DNA of 64,000 nucleotides from Acanthosoma haemorrhoidale (GCA_930367205.1 OV884015.1:36075288-36139287); one strand, 5' to 3'. Shown: positions 23,969 to 36,630, counted from the first letter of the stretch. The notes: a model not told the origin generated them from the sequence alone. A program made the numbers and translations.

Positions 23969-26900
23969 ATCAATACTCTTTAAATTGAATAAACAGAAGT
24001 ACTATCGAGAGCAGAGAAAGCGAGGTACCACATCGGGCGGCCGCCTATAAACGGAATCGAAATAAATTCATTAACCATTTGGGGGTTTGAACCTAGAACC
24101 GTCATGACAGTAGTTGAATAATTAGTCCATTATTACTTGTCAACATAAAATATATGCATTAACATAAACTATTTCCACATATTTCAGCATTTGGACCAAT
24201 ATTGCGGTTCTATTATGAAATGTCGGATACAGGGTTACGATTAAATAACCTAATAGAGCATAACAGTCTCAAACACAGGAATGGATTTAGAGCTTTAAAT
24301 GTTTCAAGCTGATTGATGAATCTTGATGATTTAGAGAGAAAATCGGTACTGCTTTCATTTTTAATAGAGAATACATTTAATAACATCATAATAAAAATAG
24401 TTTTGAACGCATTAATAAATAACAGCGATGGAAATAATATAATGAAGGGGTAAGCTAATAAACATACGATAAATTAATTGTGAGTTTTATCCTCAGAAAC
24501 CCCAAGACTATGGCGTATCACATCACTACGCCGACTAAGGATGGCTATGCCATTTTGTCGACAGTACATTTGTATGAACATTGGCCCTTCCTATACACTA
24601 CCACCTCCACGAAAAAATCCTCTTATATGACCTTAAATTCAAATCCTCCATACGAAATCCCACCCGTCCGGCCTACAACCTTTACCACAAAGAACCACAT
24701 TGCTCATTACTTGTTCTCACAGGAAACCTATGAAACACCATTTATATCAGCATATGACACTCTCACTTATAATATTCAAATGAAAATTATTCCAGGTCTT
24801 ACCAATTAAGACAAAGCATAGTACTATTATTTTATTTATTTATTTTTTGAATTTGTTACACCCTTGTGTACGCCCATTTAGAACTGAAAAGCCATCATAT
24901 CGGAACAGCCCCACTACTTATGGAAATGAAATAAATTCAGTTCCCATTAAGGGAGTTGAAGCCAAATCCTTCATACCATGAAGCAGTTCCGTTACTATGC
25001 CCCACGAGAGCCACTTAGTCATATATACTACTAAACTTTTGATAATCATAGACCTGTTAATTATAACCTACCCCTCATTAAATTGACGCATGAACCAAAA
25101 TTTCCATACGGCAATAACAAATTAGAGACGCAAACATTGATGACAGTAAATTAATAACTGAACCGCGAAAAATATTATTACTTACTATTATAACACGCTA
25201 TTACTAATACAGACTAAGAAACAACGTTGATGGCCTATTGATGAATGGTTTTTTTATAAACCAATGAAGCATTCGAAAGATTTGCGGAAAAATAGAATGC
25301 ATATACAAATAAAAATTATGAAAGAAAAAAAAGCAAATAAAAATTAACGTTCAGTACGTTATAATTTTTTGTTGTTAATTGTAGTAGATTTTTTAATTTT
25401 CTTTATTACAGTGTATTTATTATGTTTTTTTCCACTATTATAGGGTTAATATAAGGTACAAACAGTCAAAATAAGATTATAAACATGTATTTTTAGGGTA
25501 TCTGAATAGACCAATTTGCTGAATCAGTTAAAGTTATTGAAAGGGAGATGTTAAATTTTCATAAAATTTATTAATAGAAAACGACATAATATGTTTGTCT
25601 GCATCAGGTGTTGACAGGGGTGAGACAAATTGAACGAGCAAATGATAAAGTTGTAGGTGTTTCTTTTTTTGGCGAAGTGTGTGGTCCCATAAATAAATAA
25701 GAATACACAGGTGGTCTGAAAAGTTTAATCGGTGATTATTTTGTTATTGACGTTTCTTATTCGGAGAAGGTATAAAGAATGGAAGTTAGTTTCGGACTCA
25801 CTAGTGGAATTCAGGCGTGGGTGATAGGAATGTGTTTAGACTGGGTGTGTGGTGAGTGGGGTCTACAAGAAATAACAGGTCTTAAGTATTTTTTAATGAA
25901 AGGTATCTGGTCATCTCGACATTGTTTGATCGCGCCATCCATTCATGGCGAGGTATACCGGAGGTTAATTTCCTATTACAAGGACGTCAATTTGTTTAAA
26001 GAAGCTTTGGTTGGTGAGTTAAAGGAAATTTTCTATGAACAAATCACAAGAGATTTTAGAAGGAAGGTGGGTGGTGTCAAAGTAATTGCTTTTTTTTTAA
26101 GTCGAATGTTCCTGAAAAGAGAAGTAGCGTCAAAGGAGGTGATAATGAAATGTTAGATGATTGTGGCCCAATCTAAGAACTTGATGAGTTCTCGATCAGG
26201 ACAAATCCATTCACTCAGTTATACATTCAGTGCTGACAAAGAAACTCTTTTTATATTTTTTATCGCTTATGTTTTATATTACTGAAACGCTGGAAAAAGT
26301 TTCATTGCTGTATCAAAACCCTGCTCGGGTCAACTTCGTTCAGTCATTAACTAATCTCCGTTCATGTACACTTGTTGGAAAAAAATCTGTTATCAATTAT
26401 TTATTTGCTTAAAAATCTTATACTATGTAGTAAGTATATCATTATGATATAGTTGTACAACACAGTCAAGTTGGGAGGCTATGAGTGAAATTCACAAAAC
26501 TCACAGTGGGCGGGAGCAAAATTCAAAAAAAAAAAATATCCTCATTAAATAACTGTACTCGTAAGTGCTAAGGTAATCTAAAATGTTTCCAAATAATTAT
26601 TGTTTTTTAAGTGAGGAGTAATTGTTAATGACAACTGTTCTTTGACCTACACAAAACCGTTTTTTTCCCTAACAGTTGAAAAGCCAAATCTTTGTCTTCT
26701 CCTAGTTTTATAGCATTTATCATTTTATACTACAATCTAATTACTATAATATACTACAATCTAATTGAAGAGTAATCCTTTAACATTCACTTAAAGGAAA
26801 TCAGGGGTTGATGGATTAATTCAGCTACTTAGTATGTAGGTAGCCACGTGACAATAATGCCTAATAAAGCTTGGTTTTTAACTCACCGTTTCTTGATCTG

Positions 26901-29116
26901 CTTTTGTTGTTTTCCAGAGATTTATGTCACTATTTTACTATTATTTTTTTTTTCAGTTTTCATTCTTATGTTGTCTAGTTTATATACGGTTGTCATATGT
27001 ACCTGTACTTTCCTGCTTCTCATAATTTTTTTGTAGGTTATTAAAGTTTCTACAACTTTAATAAAAAAAATCTAGTTTTGCTTGTCATTTCGTTGTACCA
27101 CATTGGTACAAATAACTTAGTTAGGTAAATAATCTGAACTAAGGTAGAGCTCAATTTCTCCTCTGTTAAGCCTCTGAGAATTGTATGTTCCATTGTAGCT
27201 CTATTAAGTCTTGATTTCGGGTCAAATAAATTAAGTAAAAACTGCTAACCTATTCATTAGTAAGTTTCATGTCGATCTGATCACTTGTATGACCCATATC
27301 GTAAACGGACAAATAAGCATACTGTGGTATCCCACGACCACTTGAAGGTGATAAACAATATTATTAATGTACTGTAGCCAGCCTGCTATAATATGAATTC
27401 AGTGATGCAATAATAAATAAGCATTCATTTCTAATAGAGGTTAGTATTTTTAAATGCGAGATTTCTCCTAATTGGTTATGTACATTACGATATCTAGTAT
27501 ATGGTTGATGAGCAAGCTTTGTGATTGGGCGAAAGATAAGGCTGCATGCGGTCAGCCAGGATCTTGTGCCATAGAAAGAGGGGGGAGGGAAATCCGTCGA
27601 ACGCATTCACCGCATTTGTATATTTCCCAAGGACTCGCCATGAAAGTTACAAAGGTATTCTTGACCTGAAACAAAAGTCTTTTGAATATTCCATTGAGGA
27701 TTTCCTTCGGTGGTAAAGTGAGTATTAGCGCTAAAATGTTCGCATGTTCTTTTTTCATGAAATCGATTTTTCAATTTTTCATTGTGTATTACTAAAATAG
27801 ATGGACAATTATAACTCATAATAGAGTTCTCTTGCAGGTATAGCCAGATTATTTTTGAGAGCGAAGAGGCCACGGAGTATACAAGAAGGTTACCACGGCC
27901 CTGGACTGCGGAACGCCCCCGTTCTTGCGTAAGACCAAAAAATTACCACACATAGGCTTCGGCCAACAGATAATATAAACCTTTCTTACTACCACCTTAC
28001 AGTATATAATACTATATAGTATTAATTATATATCACTTCTTATATATCTATTTGGAATTTTTCTTATACGAATTTCCCAGAAATGTTTCCTTCTGATGCA
28101 ACATTAATTAAAACTTCTTGATAATATTTTTAGTTAGGATACCGGTTGAGGGTTCCTTTCAGGGCTTTGCTGGTTTCCTTTTTTCAAGCCGTCACTAATT
28201 AGTCAATTATGACGTAATTAAAAAAATTAGGAATGTTCAAAATGCTCACGTTATTTATTTGTGAAAATAATTAAAACTGGCAATAATATAAAAATATCAC
28301 CTGATCGTACCTGTTCGCTATAAATACATACAATTTTTCATGGATGATCCATTTTTAATCTCGACATAAAATTAAGATATACAAGCAATACAAAATAATC
28401 AAGGGTCATTTTCAAATTTAATATGTACATCTTTTAAGGCATTTTCTGAAATGGTGATTATTAATATTATAAATTCAGATTACCAGCCCTTAATTGTATG
28501 ACCCAAAATAATTTATGGAACGCTTGATGGCACGTTTCTAATCTAAAAATGTTAAAGACCATGCATTTATGTAAGTATATAATTATATTTTATTGCGGTA
28601 CGTAGTACTTTGTCTATTAGGCAAGAACTCCAAGTGCTCCACCGTCTGTAATTGGATAAAACCTACTTTTCATCCCAGAAAATTTTCGGATCCAGTTTGG
28701 ACTTAATAATGTGAAGTTGAATGGTAACAAAGTATAAAAGCAAAATAAAATTATAATTTTGTTTTTTTTTTACAGAAAAATTGTCGCGTAACTATAAACA
28801 CTGAATTGAATATATAGATAATATATAGAAAGAGAACTACGCAGAAAGGTTTTATACGGTCAAGAATTTATTTTAACAAAAACGCTTCAGTTAATTGGAT
28901 CCATTTTGAATGCAAACGAATGCATATGTAACCAAGGAACGGTGATTTGTACTATTGGGTCTAGAATGTTTTTTTTGGTGTTTTTATACAACACTCCTTC
29001 CAGTTATTGCCCTAAGTGATGGTTGGTGGCATAAACTGTGAGCCACATCTCCCTCAGTGAAATATCAAATTATTGCATTATATAAATGCATTAAATAAGT
29101 TAATAAGTTGTATGAC
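23969..29116. other. no gene proven; A+T-rich, a few unrecognised open frames
   Basis: No exon with family similarity was found. Open stretches at 24480-24809 and 25779-26156 are discussed or listed separately. A cluster of short open frames at about 27360-27900 on both strands sits in slightly G+C-richer DNA, without a recognised motif. A tRNA B-box-like string (GGTTTGAACCTAG) lies near 24090. Confidence 0.4.
25779..26156 (+). other. unrecognised open reading frame of 125 codons
   Basis: This frame starts at a true ATG and is the longest ATG-started open frame in the left half of the window. The translation has scattered tryptophans and cysteines near the start (VIGMCLDWVCGEWGLQ) and a charged middle, but no domain I recognise, no signal peptide and no repeat. 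It is not linked to splice sites or a clear promoter. In DNA this A+T-rich, an open frame of this length is uncommon but can occur by chance across 64 kb and six frames. It may be a transposon relic. Confidence 0.2.
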
Positions 29117-29305
29117 TCCACGTCGGCGATGACAACCATGTGGATTTGGGAGGTCTCTGGGCTGGGGTAAATAATATAGTATAAATGATAAATGAGCGAG
29201 TAAATGAAAATTATAAATATGGTATGAACGAGAACGTTTATCTCAATTACTTATTGCCCAATGAGGCATATTGTAATTTTATCAAAACAAAATAATAATA
29301 AGTTG
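29117..29305 (+). mobile_element. Jockey-like LINE 3' tail, copy 4
   Basis: A short 5'-truncated piece containing only the distal part of the 3' untranslated region shared with 18418-18775: ACCATGTGGATTTGGGAGG, ATAAATGAGCGAG, AAATATGGTATGAACGAGAA and TTATTGCCCAATGAGGCA, then an A-rich end. Confidence 0.82.
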
Positions 29306-32300
29306 AATAACTTCCTATACTACATAAAATGTAGCGTAGCTACAGAAACTTTAATAGTCTGGCGCAATTTTAGTTGATGTAGTTCCTTAGTGATTCTAAA
29401 TATTGTTAATGAAAATAAAGGGATTTTGAAAAAAAAAAATGTGGCACATATATTAAAAATTTCAGGTGAATAATATTGAGACTAACGAAAGATCTGGTAA
29501 AATCTGTGCTTTCGGGATTGTCAATAACAACTATTACTTCAGCTACTTGCGGCAATATTTGAGGTCGGAGTCTTTCACCGGGGGCATAACTCGGCCAGAA
29601 GATCAAATAATTTATTTTTTAATACGATCTCTTACGAGCTTGTGCTAAAGACAAAATTTATTCAGGAGCGGGCAAACGACTCCCATTTCGTCGGATAAGC
29701 GTTTAATCCGCGAGGCGACTGCAGCACCTTTGAGGCCATACATAACCTTCATTTAAAGAGGCGACAGCCCAACCACTTACCCACTAGCCCGCCCATTCCA
29801 ACACCGGTCTACCTTTCTCTTCAAACATACACACACTCACAAACACACTGCCGCACATGTACCCATTCAACACAGGCTCGAACTGGGAGCAAACATTCGC
29901 TTGACCCCCATTAACTCAGGAAGTTATAAGAAATATTGAAATATTTCGTCTTTCGTCTGGCTGAAAATATTATTTCATAGAGGTCATAAAATGACCTGAA
30001 ATTAAAAAAGTGTATTCCGGCATAACCTCGGGGATTGTGCTGAGTGAGTGTTTTGGTTCAAATGGAAATATAAATGATAAATGTTTCACTGACTTTTATG
30101 CTCAAGAGATTTCTCTAACTCAAAGTTCTGATTTTTCACATGATTTATTACACACTTAAGACATTTATGACACATTCATCAGATATTAAAACAAATGACG
30201 ATTTGAGATTCAAAAATAAACCATCGCTCTTTCCGCTCGAGCGAGCCAATTCGAATAGATTTTTAGTTGTCAATATTTCAGAATAAAAGGACGGTTATAT
30301 TGAAAAGGAAATACTCAATAATTTTCCATCACTTTCTACATCCTTTATTTCTTGAATATATACATGTTTCTCTCTAACAAGTTCTTATTGGCCTGCCATT
30401 TTTTTTCATACTATTTTGTTCATCATTACATTAAATGAAGAAAAGCTTGGCAGGCCACTATACGGAATCTTGGATTAACTAGTTTAATCCTATAAATTGT
30501 AGTTAATCTTTTACTATATCGATTAACTAACAATTGCCAGTAGTTAATTCGTGAAATAAATATATACTATTTATATTGATTTTTAAGCGTAAATAAAAAC
30601 AAACTACAGTTGATTTTGAAAGGAATCGTTAGTTGGGCCGATTTTTTACACGTGGTGATGAGTGCATAGTTACAGGTATCAGACTTTTTATTTATAATGA
30701 TTATAGATTACATGTAGTCCGTGTTCGAACTTGACTTTTTTTATGTAATCTTCACTTGTAGTGACAACGAAGAGACAATAAAAATAGAATTTATTAATCA
30801 TAATATCTAAAAAACATAATACATCATATATGTCTAGCTGTGTTAAGTTCATTTCATACAATATTAATAAATTGGTATTTTAAATTGGATAGAAATTTTT
30901 CAACGAAATAATATTTCGGTGAGTTTTAGATGGAGTTAATTACAATAACCTATACAAAATAAATATTATTTAACTAATAATATATAACAAGATTTCAAAA
31001 GTATTATAAAAAGAGCCGCAATGCGGATCTAGGAGGAACTCGCCACCCCCCACCCGTGCTTCCAGCGTCTCATTTTGAAACAATGTTTTCAAACGATTCC
31101 GGGCAAAAAGTAATTTTTTCGAATTTTCGGTAACAGTGGAGACCATATACCTCGTCTATATACATAATTAAATGTACTATAACAAATATTATTGATCAAA
31201 AGACAATTAAGTTATATCTCCTTCTTAAATATATCTCCTATCATTTTATGCACTAGAACAAGATTTGTAAATAATATATACAAATAATTCATTTTAATTT
31301 ATTAATACAATATAACTGTCACCAATTTATAATAATTTCCAGATATACTGAAACGTTTGGTTTCATTGAGAGTTTCCAATAAATAAACAGAAATAAGGAT
31401 AAATATTTTAGATTTGTTGCTATCTTAGGTTTAAAATATGATGTAAGCATACATGAGACGTAAAATCTCGTCAATTTCAAAATTAATTATTTCAAACATA
31501 AACATAATTAATTACTGTGCACAAATTTAAAGCCATATTTTCAAGGCTAACAAATTGTTATTTCTTTTTTAATTATGACTGTAGCACAAAGAAATAGCTC
31601 AATGCTGGCATAATTTTTTTGAATAGCTTGTTATACAGGCTTTATCGTTGGCTGTGTGTAAAATCCGCACAAAATCATGCATAATAGTCCGTGTTATCAA
31701 TTTTTTAAACGTGAACGATAACCTTCCTCTACAATGTTTAAAAAAACCTTAGAATGCCTTTACCAAGAGTCAAGAGAAAAAAAAAAAAAGAGAAGAAAAA
31801 AGCGCCAAGGCAACCTGTGGATATAACTCTACCGTTGTTTACTTCTCGTTCGAATGGGATACAGCGCCAAAATAATTAATTATGTCACTTAATACAGAAT
31901 ATCCTTGACCTTCATGAGCACTAGATATGCTTTAACTCTATAGAAGATGAAAAAAGAGGCTATGTGTACGGAAGTAGCCAGAGCTAATATCGGAAGTCAG
32001 CTAAAGGGATTTTTAGCGCTAAATACAAACAGTTAAAATGATTATGTCGACGGATAACTGAAAAAAAAAAAATTGGAAAGTGTTTCTTGGAAACGGTGAT
32101 AATGGTACACACTATCGTAAAGGGTTCATAAATGCTTAACTGCTTTAAAAAAAAAAAAAAAAAAAAAAGCAGGTTAAAATTCTATTTCGATTATTTTTTG
32201 AAAGAAAAGAAACAATAAAATATTATGATAATTGCCGTTTTAGTAAAATAGTCTAGCATTGAGTGATAACACATATCATACAGACGAAACAGGAATAAAA

Positions 32301-32539
32301 AATAAATATAGGAGGGTTTTCGCATAGAATTATACTTCAGGAAAACATGATAAACACGTTTCTAGTTAATTAGATTACTAAGCTAATTAAGTTATGGATA
32401 TACTGGTCAGAATTAGTAAGTGAATGCCTTGTGAAAGCTAGTGAATTCATGCATGAAAATTTGAATATTTAAATTGTGAAAATTAATAGGTTGAATATAT
32501 GAGCCACTGAGATAAAATAATAAATAAACAATAACTCAC
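29306..32539. other. no exon seen; probable PKC first-intron DNA
   Basis: This lies directly downstream of the PKC exon on the minus strand, so it is most probably intronic. A G+C-richer block at about 29655-29930 contains CA-rich strings and, on the minus strand, a B-box-like string (AGTTCGAGCC); it looks like an interspersed repeat but is not identified. A run of 24 or more A lies at about 32145-32168. Confidence 0.4.
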
Positions 32540-32730
32540 CAAATGAAGTCTTTGCAGTGGCTGCAGAAGGTTGGCTGCTTGAAGAACCTAGGGATGAACT
32601 TGTGCCCCTTGACGTTGTAGACGTTCTTCTTCTTGAGTGCCCCCTTCCTGCCGCGGACACCAAGACCAAACTTGGTGTTGGTGTCAGCAGAGCTTGACAG
32701 CTCGTCGTTGCTATTCTCCTCTTCAGCCAT
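32540..32730 (-). CDS. classical protein kinase C, first coding exon (partial gene)
   Basis: This exon encodes residues 1-63 plus two bases of codon 64 of a conventional, calcium- and diacylglycerol-responsive protein kinase C (PRKCA/Pkc53E type), a membrane-recruited Ser/Thr kinase. Visible features are an acidic N-terminus ([10 protein letters not shown]), the autoinhibitory pseudosubstrate at about 28-37 ([10 protein letters not shown], with Ala at the phosphoacceptor position), and the start of the C1A zinc finger from His43, including [14 protein letters not shown] with zinc ligands Cys56 and Cys59. The ATG at 32730-32728 has G at -3 and +4. The frame stays open upstream but has no earlier ATG, so I chose this start. 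The exon ends inside the Trp codon after DFI at a GTGAGT donor, where other PKC genes also have an intron. Later exons were not found in the window. Orthology to Pkc53E rather than another classical isoform is inferred. Confidence 0.93.
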
Positions 32731-34240
32731 CGCTGGTCCTCTGAGCCAGGCCGAATGACAGCTCCCCGCAGGTGGCAGCGACTCTAGCGGCGCTTCGGGC
32801 AAACACTCCGTCAATGAACTCGCTCTTTTCACCTTATTACAAGAGATGTGTCGTTCATGAACGAGCCGACCTTAAAGACGAAACGATGCGAGCGGGTCTG
32901 ATGTAGACGAACGGATCTTAATTTAATCAAACTCCGCTAGTCATCCAAACATTCCTTCTGTTCCATTAAAAGTTGTCTTCTATTTTGTGTCTGAATCCCA
33001 GTTCACACTAGGTTTCACTACTATCTAGTGAACAGTCTCTCTCGCGGTGAGAGAAAAACTTCTTAAATTTTTTTACACACTTTTCGTTTTTTTCTTCATC
33101 ATTTAATATCGTTTAAATTATTTTTAAATTTTAACACTTATCGGTTTAAATCCTAATATGCTATCACTGCAGCAATCAACTAAATTTATAACATGAAGGA
33201 TTTTGCTACGAAATGATATTAGTTACCCACTCTGTCCAATGTAATTATTATGTTATTTGTTGAAAACATGTATGGCTGTCAAGGCCGTAAATAAAGATAG
33301 GTATATATAAAACATCCCTCCTTCCATTTTCCAACTAGTTCTAATCGCAATTTTAAATACCAAAGTACACATTCTTTCAGTGAAGCTGTCAAACTATTTA
33401 TTTCATGCAGAGTATTCAACAATTATTGTATTTGTTATCATGGCCGGGATGAACTCCTTTTTTTACATCAATTATGCACAAGTTGATCGATGGGCAAGAA
33501 TCCTCTCCATTTTTTTTTATAGTTTCATAGGATTTACCGAATAAAATTATTTAGATTTACAAATTAAATAAATTTCATTATTTTAACACAAACTAAATAA
33601 AATAACGAAAAAGGGAATAAACAGTATGAGTGAGTTGCTTGTGGGAGTCGGTATGAGTTCCATAAAAAAATTATTAAATAATTGTAAGAAAACTTCTCTG
33701 TATTATACTTTGTTTTATTTGGTAAACCAACTCGGCCACTAATTTTCTTTTAATTAATTTAAAAAAATTAAATACCTAAAATATTGACCTGCAGGGGGAT
33801 CGTCCGTATGCAGATTTACTGTGTATTATTTACACTATTTATGTTGTTTTTTTTACAAATTGATAATGCAACAATAATAAAATAACAAAGAAAATTACAT
33901 AACTAAAAATAAAAAAAATAAATTGTTTGGCTAAAAAAAATTATAAATTGTTTAATTTGAAATAATTGCATTTATCTGCTAGCATCTCTGTACCGATTTA
34001 TAATAGCTATTTTTTCTAAGGAGCAAAAGATTCCCCGGGCCATTTTCTTTTGAGAGGTCGGGAGGGTTGAGTGGATTGGTACTGGATGTAAATTGTTGTG
34101 TTTCCTGATTTGTACTTAGGCTCAATCCTTGGTGAAGATTATGAAAAACTGTTTAAAGTTTGACAAAACTCATAGATATAAGGAAACTTTTTGTCAGCTG
34201 CAGTGTTTCGTTTGACACGGGGAAGGATTCAACATCTACT
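32731..34240. other. upstream region of the PKC gene
   Basis: This should hold the 5' untranslated region and promoter of the PKC gene on the minus strand. The first 100-150 bases upstream of the ATG are G+C-richer than the surroundings, as expected for a 5' untranslated exon. An imperfect palindrome (TCTCTCTCGCGGTGAGAGA) lies at about 33030-33050. No TATA box can be assigned with confidence. From about 33100 to 34000 the DNA is A+T-rich and featureless. Confidence 0.4.
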
Positions 34241-34370
34241 GAAGAACTCCTGACTGAAATCGCTGAATTCTCTAGATATTGATCGTTTAACCTCTCACCA
34301 GGACCAGATAGGTTTAATTAAACAGTTTTACAGTGAGAGCTTGATTTTATGGAAAGTCATAAGCGTTTTT
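34241..34370 (+). mobile_element. LINE reverse transcriptase N-terminal fragment, plus orientation
   Basis: The plus strand reads EELLTEIAEF, a stop, then NLSPGPD (at 34295-34309), and after a frame change KQFYSESLILWKVISVFLGV. This is the SPGPDG-x-x-x-EFYK...L block at the start of LINE reverse transcriptase domains. One in-frame stop and one frameshift mark it as dead. The next conserved block of the same domain lies just downstream but in the opposite orientation (34450-34800). Confidence 0.7.
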
Positions 34371-34449
34371 CTAGGAGTCTTGGAATAAATCCATTATGTT
34401 TGATTAGTTTTTAACTTTTTTTGCATCATGTTTTAGCCTATTTATCTAT

Positions 34450-34800
34450 CTCGTCCAGACCTTCTTGGAGAAAACTCAGGGCATCTATGGAATCACGGTC
34501 GACGGTTACGGACGGCTGTGTATTATATAATTCTTTATGGACCGACAAAAAGTTCCTTATTTCAACACATAAAATATTCTGAAAATTTGACGATATCAAA
34601 TAAATGCCATGTCATAGCTTATCAAATGCCATGTCATAGATTATCAAATGCCCTGTCATAGCTTATCAAATGCCTTTTCCATGTCGACAACGACTGCTGG
34701 GCAATCACTTTTACTTTCTAAGATGAAATGAAATGTACTGCCTTCAGATTCAGTGTTATGAATGATGAATGCGTTGGTCGGTTCCGAAACTAATCTTTTA
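34450..34800 (-). mobile_element. LINE reverse transcriptase palm fragment, minus orientation
   Basis: The minus strand reads FTKRLVSEPTNAFIIHNTES, then ESKSDCPAVVVDMEKAFDKL, the LINE reverse transcriptase block that carries the first catalytic Asp (family pattern (L/V)D(M/L)EKAFD). That Asp is encoded at 34688-34683 within VVVDMEKAFD. The frame is broken directly after AFDKL by the tandem repeat at 34595-34676, and weak similarity continues below it. The element type is uncertain, perhaps L1-like from DMEKAFD. Confidence 0.75.
34595..34676 (-). repeat. 22-base minisatellite, about four units, made from RT codons
   Basis: The unit is about TCAAATGCCATGTCATAGCTTA on the plus strand, repeated almost exactly three times plus partial flanks. 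The unit is the plus-strand image of the codons for the end of AFDKL in the adjoining reverse transcriptase remnant, so the array arose by tandem copying of that coding piece. Because 22 is not a multiple of three, each unit changes the frame. Confidence 0.85.
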
Positions 34801-36129
34801 GTAAAGTTTTATAAATATATAAATTTACTAAAAAAGGAGGCCTGAGTCCATTTGGACGATATTAATTATGGTTATTCAAAGGTTAGCCAGGCTTTGAGAA
34901 CAAAATTAGAAGAGTTTCCATAAGACTGGAGAGTACTTTTGAAAATTACTATGATAAAAACGACAAAAAGGAGTTGACTATGTGAGCTAAGTGTATTATC
35001 GTTTTTAGGGGATATGTTGTTGCAAAATTGGAGACTAGATTACCAGATAGACGGCCACTTAAATCGTTTTATTGAGGTGTTTGTGAATACCTTTATAGTT
35101 TTAGCGACAATCATATGTTTAAATAATGTGATGGTCTATTTGTGTCACTAATCTGAGGTTTTGGGACTCAGAACTTAATTATAATAGCTATGTATAAGTG
35201 ATTTCGTTCATTTTAGTGATCCACTCGTTCGCATGTCATTCAATGACCGGGGTTTACGTGTAATGTGTCAATTACACAAAGCAGGGTTTTATTTTAGCGA
35301 ACATTATTTTAGTAACAACTTTAAAGACCCACGTCTAAAGAATAAATGATGGAATTATAGTGTGTGGAGAACATATTGAGTTAGCTTCGATGACGTAAAG
35401 TCCTTAGGGAAGAACCACTTTCCTTCTACATTTAATAGACAGGGGATATTAATACTAAAAGACCTAAATAAGTGTTTTGTTAATTAATAAATATAATAAT
35501 AATTAACAAAGTAATTAATTATGTTTTATGGAGTTGGTAGTATTTCATGTCGTCGCGACATTAATGAGACTTCCATGTAGAATATGATGTTTTTATATGG
35601 AACATGGGACTACCAAAGTGAAGATCAGGGAGAGGGGCACGAGGGTGAATACATACAAGCTTCTGGTTTTGAGAAAGAACTTTCAAAAAGCTTAAAAAAG
35701 AGATGTGTTTTAGTGACCAGTCAAGTCACTTATTCCCACCAGTCAAGATTACAATTATCAAGTGAAAGTTTAAAAAAAAAAAAAAACCTTAAAAAGTCAG
35801 CCCGTTTTGTTACATTTTAAGGTTTATCAAGCCCCACCTCAAAACCCAAGTCTTCATAGAGAAAAATGCAGGAAATAGACGAACAAATTTGTCCCTGGGA
35901 AAAGAATCTTAACTTTAACAAATCAGCCATGTTTCACAAACTTTTAAGATTTCTGAGGTTCTACTAAGGAAACTACTTAAAAACTAAATTTATGATTTTT
36001 TTTTTCCCACGATTAAGGCTGCATTAAAGGTGACAAAGGTACTGATACTGCTCATAAATGGTGATTTATGAATCTACAGCTGGGTGTATGAGCTTGGGCC
36101 AGGATGATATTGAAATATTCCTCGGCACA
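34801..36129. other. no gene seen
   Basis: No supportable exon. The open stretch at 35584-35820 (78 codons) ends in a lysine run encoded by an A-rich tract and has no recognised motif. Part of 34801-35100 may belong to the adjoining LINE remnants, but I could not show it. Confidence 0.35.
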
Positions 36130-36630
36130 CAAGTCTAGGAAATAACATCCATGATGAAATAGAGCGTCATATTATGACAGCTAATCGATGTTACTTTGCT
36201 CTCCAGCACCCAGTCATAGCAACATGAGGATTTACAAACCATTGTTAGATATGTGCTCATGTATGGCTGTGAAAGCTGGACTATGACCAAAATCAATGAA
36301 CTGTCACTCCTTGAGTGTATGAGGATAGTTCACTGGAGAAAGTCCAACGCAGAAATCAAAGACCTGTACCAAAATATGGATGTCAGCGAGTTCATCAAGC
36401 CATCCTGGCTACGTTATACTGGTCCATGCCACAAGAATAAGACGGGGAGAAAATACCTGCCCAAAGCTTCAAACCCAGCAGATTTATGGAACGGCGCGTG
36501 TTGGAACAGCCAGATTGAGGTGGCAAGGCAGCGTTTCCCTGATGCACGGATCATCCTTGGTGTCAGCAACTGCAAAATGGCAGAAAACTGGTGGGCAATG
36601 CCGGATCAAGCAAAGTTACTCAAAATGTTA
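36130..36630 (+). mobile_element. LINE ORF2 C-terminal remnant (YGCESW type)
   Basis: The plus strand reads ANRCYFALQHPV, a stop and frame break, then VLMYGCESWTMTKINELSLL, then ECMRIVHWRKSNAEIKDLYQ and WLRYTGPCHKN. This matches the region just after the reverse transcriptase in a widespread LINE group, where the pattern is ANRAYY..L...L.R.VLLYGSETW......L..FERK.LR...G..........L.WxGH. The main frame is open for 36253-36699. The clade is not Jockey; the remnant is cut near 36630 where a Jockey-like piece begins. Confidence 0.78.

Noticed and set aside
24480..24809. 109-codon plus-strand frame
   Set aside because: It starts with GTG, shows no motif I know, and has no promoter or splice context; kept only as a note.
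32731..32832. N-terminal extension of the PKC protein
   Set aside because: The frame is open but starts only with GTG and has no ATG; the downstream ATG has a good context and fits the family N-terminus.
34560..34690. CRISPR-like array because of short regular repeats
   Set aside because: Units are head-to-tail without unique spacers and derive from a LINE coding motif; it is a minisatellite in an animal genome.
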